Notes under the pieces: model-generated
Told to the model about the DNA's origin: nothing
Database searches by the model: none
The model's input: only the letters and a program-made list of their open reading frames with translations
Program-made: the position numbers and the translations under genes
Shown: in pieces, positions 22,713 through 29,181 of the stretch
How positions within the stretch are numbered: position 1 is the stretch's first letter
Layout: each line of letters opens with the position of its first letter
Origin: Arenimonas soli
GTDB lineage: Bacteria; Pseudomonadota; Gammaproteobacteria; Xanthomonadales; Xanthomonadaceae
NCBI RefSeq assembly: GCF_014643775.1
Contig: NZ_BMKC01000001.1
Location: forward strand, 682,001-746,000
DNA length: 64,000 nt
Reading direction: 5' to 3'

Positions 22713-23558
22713 TCATTCGGCCTTCTTGCTCCCGAAAAGCCCCTTGATCCGGCTCCAAAGGCCCGCGAACAGCGCGAGAACACCGAACAGGATGAACTTG
22801 CCCACTGACTTGAGCAGGCCCGACTTGGCACCTGCCGCGGCAGCCCCTCCGAGAATCAGTGCGCCGAGCCCGTATGCGGCGACCTTGTCCCCTTCACGGA
22901 AGGCGGCGTATTGCTCGTCAGGCAAGAAGCCGAACCCCGCCAGAGCCGCCTTGAACCCCGGCACGTCCGCTTCCAGGTGTACCGGTTCCGTCACCAGGGT
23001 CACCTTCATGACGCCCCTGCGGCCGAGGATACGTGTATTGAAGTTGACGACCTTCTGGCCCGTGGGGTGGCTGGTGGCCGTTAGTGCCCACTCAAGCCGG
23101 TTGCTTTCGGGGTCATAGCGGGGGTTATAGGACCAGCCGTCGATGGTCATCGTGGCCCAGCCGCGCTTTTTCAACTCCTCGTTGGCTTCGCGCTGGCTTT
23201 CCCTAATGCCTTCCAGGATGGCGTCGGCGTCAATCTCCTCGTTGTCCTGGATGTATCCCGTGTCCTCGAACTCGAAAAGGGCGAACCATTCGAGATTGAG
23301 CGGCGCGAACACCGTTTGACGGTTGCCCGGGATGTTCTGGTTGATTTCCTGGAACTTCACGGTCTCGTCGGCATCGAGGAAGGCGAAGCCCTCGGGCACC
23401 TCGAACTGGGCCCCGCCGGGGACGGACACCGTTGCCGGGCCGATCGTCCAGTCCAGGGAGCCAATCGGGTCGGCTTCCGCCTCCTGTGCGTGACTGGTCA
23501 GTGCAACGAACATCAATGGTGCGGCGATGATGCCGCCCAAAATGCGAATCAACGCCAT
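22713..23558 (-). CDS. DUF2167 family membrane-anchored protein
   Basis: This 281-residue protein belongs to the DUF2167 (COG4714-type) family. A signal peptide (cleavage after SHA at 24) is followed by a folded exported domain with WTIGPATVSVPGGAQFEVPEGF and LFEFEDTGYIQDNEEIDADAIL, then RLEWALTATS and NFNTRILGRRGVMKVTLV. Two C-terminal hydrophobic segments (about 226-244 and 253-269) and a short Lys-rich tail anchor it in the inner membrane. The family has no established function. A purine-rich AAGGGGAAAG site precedes the ATG. It is the first gene of the minus-strand module enclosed by the ispH repeats. Confidence 0.85.
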   Translation of the reverse strand: MALIRILGGIIAAPLMFVALTSHAQEAEADPIGSLDWTIGPATVSVPGGAQFEVPEGFAFLDADETVKFQEINQNIPGNRQTVFAPLNLEWFALFEFEDTGYIQDNEEIDADAILEGIRESQREANEELKKRGWATMTIDGWSYNPRYDPESNRLEWALTATSHPTGQKVVNFNTRILGRRGVMKVTLVTEPVHLEADVPGFKAALAGFGFLPDEQYAAFREGDKVAAYGLGALILGGAAAAGAKSGLLKSVGKFILFGVLALFAGLWSRIKGLFGSKKAE

Positions 23559-23740
23559 GGACTTTCCCCTTTTGTGGCGGCCGTGTTTCCCGCCCCCCTT
23601 TTAGCGGCAGATTTTCCGGGACCGCTGCGTCACTTTCTACAGCCGGGGATGATGGTCGGCACCAATTACGGCTCTCTTGAGAAAAAGTCTTATCGCTGCC
23701 CACGGTGCGCGGTCGCTGGCGACCCGGCCTGCGTGTTCCA
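23559..23740. other. intergenic region between the DUF2167 gene and the ispH remnant
   Basis: These 182 bp should hold the promoter of the minus-strand module. They are AT-richer than the core genes and include GAGAAAAAGTC and two pyrimidine-rich CCCCTTTT runs. I saw no convincing -35/-10 pair and no integrase or recognisable recombination site apart from the repeat that begins at 23741. Confidence 0.4.
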
Positions 23741-23890
23741 GCCGGCGCCTCGGCCCCGGAAGTGCTGGTCCAGGACGTGGTCCAGCGCCTGCGCGACCTG
23801 GGCGCCACCGGGGTGGAACACCTGGAGGGCAAGCGCGAGGACGTGGTCTTCGCCCTGCCCAAGGAGCGGCGGATCCAGCTGGTGGGTTGA
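23741..23890 (+). pseudogene. ispH 3'-end remnant, right copy of the direct repeat
   Basis: This 150-bp stretch encodes the last 49 residues of IspH plus the stop ([19 protein letters not shown]... to IQLVG). It differs from the intact copy at three amino acids (Pro to Arg, Leu to Arg, Asn to Gly). It has no upstream IspH sequence and cannot make an enzyme. No indels have accumulated and the frame is preserved, so it is either recent or was the original chromosomal 3' end displaced when the 2.1-kb segment inserted. The next gene, osmC, converges on it. Confidence 0.9.
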
Positions 23891-23950
23891 GCCCGGGCTG
23901 CGGAGTGATCGTGCAATCCCCCCGCTGCGATCATGCAGGATGCCCGGCGG

Positions 23951-24388
23951 CTAGCCTTCCAGGTGGGCCTCGAGCGAAATCTCGGGCACCGAGGCCAGGG
24001 CCTTGGACAAGGGGCAGTTGGTCTTGGCGTCCTGGGCGATTTCCTCGAAACGTTTCGTGTCCAGCCCTTCCACGCTCGCGTGCAAGGTCAGCTCGATACG
24101 GTCGATCACGAAGCCGTCGCCGTCCTTGGACAGGCGTACCCGGGCCTCGGTCCTGGCCGTTTTGGTGTCGTAGCCCGCTTCCTTGCAGCCAAAGGAAAAG
24201 GCCATGGTGAAGCAGGCGGCATGCGCGGCGGCCAGCAGTTCCTCGGGGTTGCTGCCGGTGCGGTCGTCGCCGAAGCGGCTGCCGAAACCATACGGGTAGG
24301 CCTGCAGCGCCTGGGTTTCGGTGCTGATCTTGCCGGATCCTTCCTTGCCGGCACCCTGCCACTGCACGTTTGCCTTTTTCTCGCTCAT
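23951..24388 (-). CDS. osmC: OsmC-family peroxiredoxin
   Basis: OsmC is a cytosolic thiol-dependent organic hydroperoxide reductase. The 145-residue protein has both redox cysteines at the positions familiar from the enterobacterial enzyme: Cys59 (AHAACFTMAFSFG) and Cys125 (TNCPLSKAL). The N-terminal GSRFGDDRTGSNPEELLAAAHA is the diagnostic segment of the OsmC subgroup. The ATG at 24388 follows a purine-rich GGAGCGAGAG. It stands alone between the ispH remnant and tRNA-Thr. Whether Ohr-type or OsmC-type, the activity is the same. Confidence 0.95.
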   Translation of the reverse strand: MSEKKANVQWQGAGKEGSGKISTETQALQAYPYGFGSRFGDDRTGSNPEELLAAAHAACFTMAFSFGCKEAGYDTKTARTEARVRLSKDGDGFVIDRIELTLHASVEGLDTKRFEEIAQDAKTNCPLSKALASVPEISLEAHLEG

Positions 24389-24506
24389 GCTCTCGCTCCT
24401 TCGGTCCTGGGGGAGGCCCTGGCGCGGGACGTGCGACAGGACACGAGCAAGAGGCAGCAAGTCGCGTGCCACCGGGGCCCGGCGGCTCGCGGATCCAGCC
24501 GGCAAA

Positions 24507-24536
24507 TTGACCGCGAGGGGCCCGTCGCCCTAGAAT
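24507..24536 (+). promoter_or_regulatory. sigma70-type promoter for tRNA-Thr
   Basis: TTGACC (24507-24512) and TAGAAT (24531-24536) are separated by 18 bp and end 11 bp before the mature tRNA 5' end. This geometry closely resembles the rplU promoter. Confidence 0.75.
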
Positions 24537-24547
24537 TCGCGCCTTCC

Positions 24548-24623
24548 GCCGGAATAGCTCAGTTGGTAGAGCGGCGCATTCGTAATGCGTAGGTCGCAGG
24601 TTCGACTCCTGTTTCCGGCACCA
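24548..24623 (+). tRNA. tRNA-Thr (anticodon CGT)
   Basis: This is a 76-nt cloverleaf with a perfect 7-bp acceptor stem GCCGGAA/TTCCGGC and discriminator A. The CCA is encoded. The anticodon loop TTCGTAA gives CGT, reading ACG. The T-arm contains GTTCGACTC. Confidence 0.95.
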
Positions 24624-24634
24624 CCTTCGACGCC

Positions 24635-25465
24635 ATGGGATCCGGTCCAATGCGCGCTGCCTTGGACCTCCCGGGCTCAATCAAGCACGCCGCGCTGCGG
24701 CTGATGCCCTGGGTGCAGACGGCCTGGGCCACGCACCGGGCCACCGGGCTGCGGTTCCTGGTGTCCCCGCGCGACGTGGTCGGCCGCACCATCATGCGGC
24801 GCCATGGCTACGAACCCGGCCTTACCGACTGGCTGCTGGCCGCGATCAACGCCGGTCCTGGCGGGGTGTTCGTGGACGTCGGCGCCAACCTGGGCTGGTT
24901 CACGCTGCAGGCGGCGCGGCTGGCGAAGGTCCAGCGCGTGGTCGCGGTCGAGCCGGACGTGGGCAACCATCGCCTGCTGCAAACCAACCTCGATCGCAAC
25001 GGCCTGGCATCGCGCGTGGACGCGGTGGCCTGCGCGGTGGGCAAGGGCAGTGGCCTGGCCTTGCTGAGCCGCTACAAGGGTTCGAACCTGGGCAAACATT
25101 CCCTGGCCGTGGACCACGGCCAGGGCGGCACCTGGGTGCCGGTGGAATCGCTCGACGCGCTGCTCGACCGCCTTGGTCTGGCGCAGGCGCCGCTGGCGGC
25201 GATCAAGGTTGACGTTGAAGGTTACGAACCGCTGGTGATGCAGGGCGCACAGGGCGCGTTGGCTCGCGCCCGGGCGCTGCTGGTCGAACTTTCACCGGCG
25301 CTGTCGCGCGCCGGTGGCCTGGACGTGACGCAGGCGCTGGACGATATCGCCAGCGCCGGTTTCGTGCCCGACACCTGGGACCAGCCGGGCGCCGTGCCGG
25401 ATTTCGCCGGGCTTCGCGAATTCTCCGGCCAGGCCACGGTGGGTTTCCTCAAAGCGCGCGCCTGA
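24635..25465 (+). CDS. FkbM-family SAM-dependent methyltransferase
   Basis: This 276-residue protein has the FkbM methyltransferase core: motif I FVDVGANLGWFTLQAARL (about residue 78), VVAVEPDVGNHRLLQTNLDRN with an acidic residue for SAM ribose, and IKVDVEGYEPLVMQGA near residue 190, the family hallmark. FkbM enzymes O-methylate sugars, polyketides or glycan residues; the substrate here is unknown. It begins 12 bp after tRNA-Thr, so readthrough from the tRNA promoter is possible. An alternative ATG at 24650 would remove five residues. No glycan cluster is adjacent. Confidence 0.85.
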   Translation: MGSGPMRAALDLPGSIKHAALRLMPWVQTAWATHRATGLRFLVSPRDVVGRTIMRRHGYEPGLTDWLLAAINAGPGGVFVDVGANLGWFTLQAARLAKVQRVVAVEPDVGNHRLLQTNLDRNGLASRVDAVACAVGKGSGLALLSRYKGSNLGKHSLAVDHGQGGTWVPVESLDALLDRLGLAQAPLAAIKVDVEGYEPLVMQGAQGALARARALLVELSPALSRAGGLDVTQALDDIASAGFVPDTWDQPGAVPDFAGLREFSGQATVGFLKARA

Positions 25466-25563
25466 GGCGCTTCTTCCTTCGTTCTTGCGGGCCGATTTCC
25501 TACGGCGCCCCGGCTGCTGCCTTGCCACCCTAGTCGCGTCCAATGACGGGCGAGGGAGGAATG

Positions 25564-26166
25564 ATGAGCAGTCTCAAGACGATGGTGATCGGATGCCTGT
25601 TGGCCGGCTGTGGCGGCCTGGCGCTGGCGGCGCCCGCGGCGGGCGTGGGCAAGGGGCCGGCGCGGCTGGCGCCGAAACCGGCCGAAGTGTGTTCGGCGAT
25701 GTCGGTGTCCAAACACTTCACCCTGGCCGACGCTGATTTTGGTTGGGTGCGGGACCAGCTGAATGCCACCCTGGCCCGCGTGCCGCAGGATCCGGCGGGC
25801 AATTTCAGGAAGGCCGCCGGCCACCGTATCCCGGCCAATGCCACGCAATTCGGCCTGCGCCTGGACCACGCACGCTGTGATGCCGTGCAAGGTCCGCTCG
25901 CCGGCGAAACCTTGCGCACCCATTCCGGCGTCTCGACCAAGGACTGCCGCGAAGTCGACTGCGAGGACCCGCTGCCGGGCTGGACGGCGCCGGAAGGGTC
26001 GACCATGGCGATCTGGACCTGCGAGGGCAATGTATTTCGCGAAGTCGTGTACGAGCGCATCAACGGCACCTGGCGCGTCAAGTCGGTGCGCGAGGAGTTC
26101 GTGGTCACCTGCCAGGTGGGCAAGGAGCCGGCAGAAGGCAAGGAGCCACGCGACGGCAAGGAGTAG
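25564..26166 (+). CDS. exported cysteine-rich protein of unknown function
   Basis: I do not recognise this protein of about 200 residues. A hydrophobic N-terminus contains LLAGC, which could be a short lipobox (Cys16); alternatively signal peptidase I could cut after ALA. The mature part has conserved-looking pieces HFTLADADFGWVRDQLNATLARVP and NATQFGLRLDHARC, several cysteines (KDCREVDCEDP, WTCEGN, VTCQ) that could form disulfides, and a hydrophilic EPAEGKEPRDGKE tail. A GGGAGG site lies just upstream of two adjacent ATGs (25561, 25564); the second gives better spacing. It stands alone between the FkbM and glutaredoxin-MauE genes. Confidence 0.65.
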   Translation: MSSLKTMVIGCLLAGCGGLALAAPAAGVGKGPARLAPKPAEVCSAMSVSKHFTLADADFGWVRDQLNATLARVPQDPAGNFRKAAGHRIPANATQFGLRLDHARCDAVQGPLAGETLRTHSGVSTKDCREVDCEDPLPGWTAPEGSTMAIWTCEGNVFREVVYERINGTWRVKSVREEFVVTCQVGKEPAEGKEPRDGKE

Positions 26167-26273
26167 GTGCGGCGGCCGGGGCGGGCAGGTGGCCCGCCCC
26201 GGTCAGGCGAGGTTCGGCTGCACCGCCGCTGCCGGGGCTAAGCTGGGTGCCGTGATCGCCGACGGAGTTCCCC

Positions 26274-27026
26274 ATGCCACAGGACACCGAACGACGCGCA
26301 CGGCTGCACCGCATGGTCATGCCGGGTCACGTTTGCCCCTATGGCCTGAAGTCGCGCTGGCTGCTGCGGCGCAAAGGTTTCGACGTTGACGACCGCTTGC
26401 TCACCACGCGGGCGGAAACCGACGCGTTCAAGGACGAACACGGCGTGGAAACCACGCCGCAGACCTTCATCGACGGCCGCCGAGTGGGCGGTTACGACGA
26501 CCTGCGCAAACATTTCGAATTGAAGGTGCGCGGGGATGACGACACCAGTTACACGCCCGTCGTGGCGGTTTTCGCCGTGGCGGCGCTGCTGGCCATCGCC
26601 AGCCTGTGGCCGGCCCTGGCGGCGGTGCCGCTGGCCGAACGGTTCATCGCCATCGGCATGTGCCTGCTGGCCATGCTGAAGCTGCAGGACGTCGAGCAGT
26701 TTTCCAGCATGTTCCTCAACTACGACCTGCTGGGCCGGCGCTTCGTGCCCTATGCCTATTTTTATCCGTTCGCCGAACTGGCGGCGGGCGTGCTGATGCT
26801 GGCTGGCGCGCTGCATGTCGTGTCGGTGCCGCTGGCGCTGTTCATCGGCGGCGTCGGCGCGGCGTCGGTGTTCAAGGCGGTATACGTGGACAAGCGCGAG
26901 CTGCGCTGCGCCTGCGTCGGCGGCAGCAGCCAGGTGCCGCTGGGCTTTGTCTCGCTTACGGAGAACCTGATGATGCTGGCCATGGGCGCCTGGATGGGCT
27001 GGCGCTACCTGCTGCCGGCGCTTTAG
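26274..27026 (+). CDS. glutaredoxin-MauE fusion, redox-linked membrane protein
   Basis: This 250-residue fusion has an N-terminal glutaredoxin-like domain (residues about 10-90) with CPYG (Cys21) in place of CPYC, so a monothiol form, and the cis-proline/GSH-binding elements TTPQTFIDG and GGYDDL. Residues about 98-250 form a four-helix MauE/DoxX-like membrane domain (VVAVFAVAALLAIASLWP, YAYFYPFAELAAGVLML) with a CAC pair in RCACVGGSSQVPLGFVSLTEN. MauE proteins support disulfide formation or electron transfer in the periplasm. The fusion suggests glutathione-linked electron transfer to a membrane dithiol; that is inference. A CGGAG site precedes the ATG. Confidence 0.85.
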   Translation: MPQDTERRARLHRMVMPGHVCPYGLKSRWLLRRKGFDVDDRLLTTRAETDAFKDEHGVETTPQTFIDGRRVGGYDDLRKHFELKVRGDDDTSYTPVVAVFAVAALLAIASLWPALAAVPLAERFIAIGMCLLAMLKLQDVEQFSSMFLNYDLLGRRFVPYAYFYPFAELAAGVLMLAGALHVVSVPLALFIGGVGAASVFKAVYVDKRELRCACVGGSSQVPLGFVSLTENLMMLAMGAWMGWRYLLPAL

Positions 27027-27069
27027 GGCCCGGCGCCCGCCCGGGCAGGGCGGCGGTAGACTGACAGCC

Positions 27070-27753
27070 ATGTGCGCACGCTACGCCCTGTTCGGCCCCT
27101 TCAGCCCGGGCAACCTGGTGCCGGGTTTCGTCGAGCACGTCATCAACCCGCTCGCCGGTTTCGCCCACTACAACATCGCGCCGAGCCTGGTGAACCCGGT
27201 GGTGGTGGCCGGTGGCGGCGGCCCTGGCTTGGAGTCCATGCGCTGGGGCCTGCTGCCGCACTGGGCCAAGGACCCGAAGATCGCGTATTCCACGATCAAT
27301 GCCCGCGCCGAAACCCTGGTCGATAAACCCGCCTTCCGCGACGCCTGGCGCCGAGGCCAGCGCTGCCTGGTGCCGGTCACCGGCTGGTACGAATGGGTGG
27401 ACCAGGGCGGCAAGCGCAAGCAGCCGTACTTCCTGCGCGCCGCCGACGAAAGCAACCCGATGATGTTCGCCGGCCTGTGGTCACGCTGGACCGACGCCGA
27501 CGGCAAGCAGGTGGCCACCTACACCGTGGTCACCACCGAAGCCATGGGCGAGGTCCGCCGCGTGCACGACCGCCAGCCGCAGGTGCTGCCTTCCGAGGCC
27601 TGGGACACCTGGCTGCAGGCGCCGGTGCCCGAAGCCGCGGCGCTGCTGCAGCCCATCGTGACCGCGCTGCGCATCCACCCAGTGGGTTCGGACGTGGGCA
27701 ATCCGCGAAACCAGGGGCCGTCGCTGGTGGAACGCCTGGCCGATGCAAGCTGA
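27070..27753 (+). CDS. SRAP (SOS response-associated peptidase) protein, YedK/HMCES family
   Basis: SRAP proteins form a covalent thiazolidine crosslink with abasic sites in single-stranded DNA, shielding them from breakage. The protein is 227 residues; after removal of Met1 the catalytic Cys2 (MCARYALF) is N-terminal. Other active-site elements are present: NINARAET-like TINARAETL, VTGWYEW with the conserved Glu, and RVHDRQPQVL with His. Between the start and residue 60 the loop GAGGGG-like insert is slightly longer than in YedK. A TAGACT hexamer ends 7 nt before the ATG and no ribosome site is seen, so the mRNA may be leaderless. It sits 2 kb from the translesion cassette. Confidence 0.93.
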   Translation: MCARYALFGPFSPGNLVPGFVEHVINPLAGFAHYNIAPSLVNPVVVAGGGGPGLESMRWGLLPHWAKDPKIAYSTINARAETLVDKPAFRDAWRRGQRCLVPVTGWYEWVDQGGKRKQPYFLRAADESNPMMFAGLWSRWTDADGKQVATYTVVTTEAMGEVRRVHDRQPQVLPSEAWDTWLQAPVPEAAALLQPIVTALRIHPVGSDVGNPRNQGPSLVERLADAS

Positions 27754-27834
27754 CACAATGGAGCCGCGGTCCGGCTACCATAGTCTACGCCCCGAAACCG
27801 GCGGCCAGATCATTCGCAACCCAAGGACCCATGG

Positions 27835-28650
27835 ATGCTGCGTCTCGTGTTTTTTCTGCTTCTTGCCGTCGCTTCCAATGCGGGTGCCATCGTTATCCGG
27901 GATGATGTTCAGGACGCCCAGTACCGGGCGGCAGCCTCGTCGTTTCCTGCGCTCGCGGACGTCCCGGCCGAAGGGCATGGCGTGCTGATCGCCCCTCGAT
28001 GGGTGGTGACCGCCGCCCATGCCGTCGCATGGCAATCGCAGGTCGACGTGATCGTGCTCAATGGCGAGCCTCGTGATGTGGACAAGGTCATTTTCCATCC
28101 CGGCTTCAAGAAGTTGCCGCAGTCGCTCATCGATGCGGTGATGAAGGAGAAGGATGCCACTGCCGCGATGGAATTCCTGGTTGATTCGGACGATATCGCG
28201 CTGGTAAGGCTCGCCCATCCGGTGGCCGATGTGGTGCCGGCGAAGATCTACAGGGGCTCGCCACTGGGGAAAGTGATACGGATACTGGGCAAGGGTGCCA
28301 CCGGTACCGGCGAGGCCGGACATCATCCCCATGGGCCCAACCGCACCGACCTTCGCCATGCCTTCAACGTGGTCTCCACGTCAGACGGCAGGTGGATCGG
28401 TTATGTGTTTGACCGCCCGCCCGCCGCCCATCCCCTGGAAGGATCGGCGGGCAATGGGGACAGTGGCGGGCCCCTGCTGGTTGCAGTTGGCGACCAGTGG
28501 CAGGTTGCCGGGCTTACCTCCTGGAAACATGTTGACGGAGATCCCGCGACCTACTGGCCCGGCAAGTACGGACAGATAAACTACGGATTGCATCTCGACC
28601 ACTACGCCGAATGGATCGAGACCACGATGGCCCTGGACGAAGAATCGTGA
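27835..28650 (+). CDS. secreted trypsin-like serine protease (S1 family)
   Basis: This 271-residue protein has a signal peptide (MLRLVFFLLLAVASNAGA) and a chymotrypsin-fold domain with the full triad: His62 in WVVTAAHAV, Asp120 in SDDIALVRL and Ser210 in GNGDSGGPLLV. The N-terminal IVIRDD may correspond to the new N-terminus after zymogen cleavage. An unusual His-rich loop (EAGHHPHGPNR) lies at about 160-170. Its stop overlaps the start of a membrane-protein gene (GTGA), so the pair is coupled. Its codons are AT-richer than neighbouring core genes, consistent with later acquisition. The substrate is unknown. Confidence 0.9.
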   Translation: MLRLVFFLLLAVASNAGAIVIRDDVQDAQYRAAASSFPALADVPAEGHGVLIAPRWVVTAAHAVAWQSQVDVIVLNGEPRDVDKVIFHPGFKKLPQSLIDAVMKEKDATAAMEFLVDSDDIALVRLAHPVADVVPAKIYRGSPLGKVIRILGKGATGTGEAGHHPHGPNRTDLRHAFNVVSTSDGRWIGYVFDRPPAAHPLEGSAGNGDSGGPLLVAVGDQWQVAGLTSWKHVDGDPATYWPGKYGQINYGLHLDHYAEWIETTMALDEES

Positions 28651-29177
28651 TCGGCACGAACCTCGCCATCCGAAGCTGGCTGTCAAGGCATTGGTTTCTT
28701 CCAGTCGCGCTTGCTGTTGCGCTCGGTGACCTGAGCTCGGTGTACTTCGCTGGATGGACGGACGCCAGGCTGGTCGAAGCCGCGCTCCTCTTTGATTTCG
28801 TGGTCCTTTTGCCCTGTCTTTACTGGTGGTGCTATCGCAGGAAGGGCCGGGCGGCTGTCGTCCAGGCCGTGGCCCTTGCGTGCTTCGCGATCTGGTGCAC
28901 CGGGAAGCTCATCCCCAACGAGCACCGGTATCTCATCGACTCGGTCGGTTGGCTTCGCTACGTTGGCCTGGCCGGTCTGCTGGCCCTTGAGATCAAGCTC
29001 GGGATCATGGTTTACAAGGCCGTGGTTTTCTCCGGCCAGTCGAAGTCCGATGCGCAGCAAACGTTCGAGTCCGAGGGCATGCCGCCATGGGCGGCAAAGT
29101 TCATGGCATTCGAAGCGTCCTTGTGGCGCAAGGCCTGGCTGTTCGTGCAGCGTGTTTTCCGCCACAAACGGAAGTAA
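28647..29177 (+). CDS. membrane protein of unknown function, coupled to serine protease
   Basis: I do not recognise this 176-residue protein. It starts at a GTG overlapping the protease stop. Hydrophobic segments lie at about 15-36 (WFLPVALAVALGDLSSVYF), 41-62 (LVEAALLFDFVVLLPCLYWW), 70-86 and 100-122 (YVGLAGLLALEIKLGIMVYK). The C-terminal 50 residues are cytoplasmic in character (SQSKSDAQQTFESEG, then a Trp/Arg-rich helix ending RHKRK). It could be an accessory or inhibitor of the upstream secreted protease; that is suggested only by coupling. It converges on dnaE2 with a 4-bp gap. Confidence 0.65.
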   Translation: MIGTNLAIRSWLSRHWFLPVALAVALGDLSSVYFAGWTDARLVEAALLFDFVVLLPCLYWWCYRRKGRAAVVQAVALACFAIWCTGKLIPNEHRYLIDSVGWLRYVGLAGLLALEIKLGIMVYKAVVFSGQSKSDAQQTFESEGMPPWAAKFMAFEASLWRKAWLFVQRVFRHKRK

Positions 29178-29181
29178 GCTG

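Noticed and set aside
23634-23740. A zinc-ribbon-like peptide ([14 protein letters not shown]) before the ispH remnant
   Set aside because: Only a short coincidental CxxC in noncoding sequence; no ribosome site and the frame continues out of phase with the repeat.
23705-23890. The ispH-like fragment as a separate small gene
   Set aside because: It lacks the three cluster cysteines and any IspH sequence before codon 268; it is a remnant of duplication or insertion.
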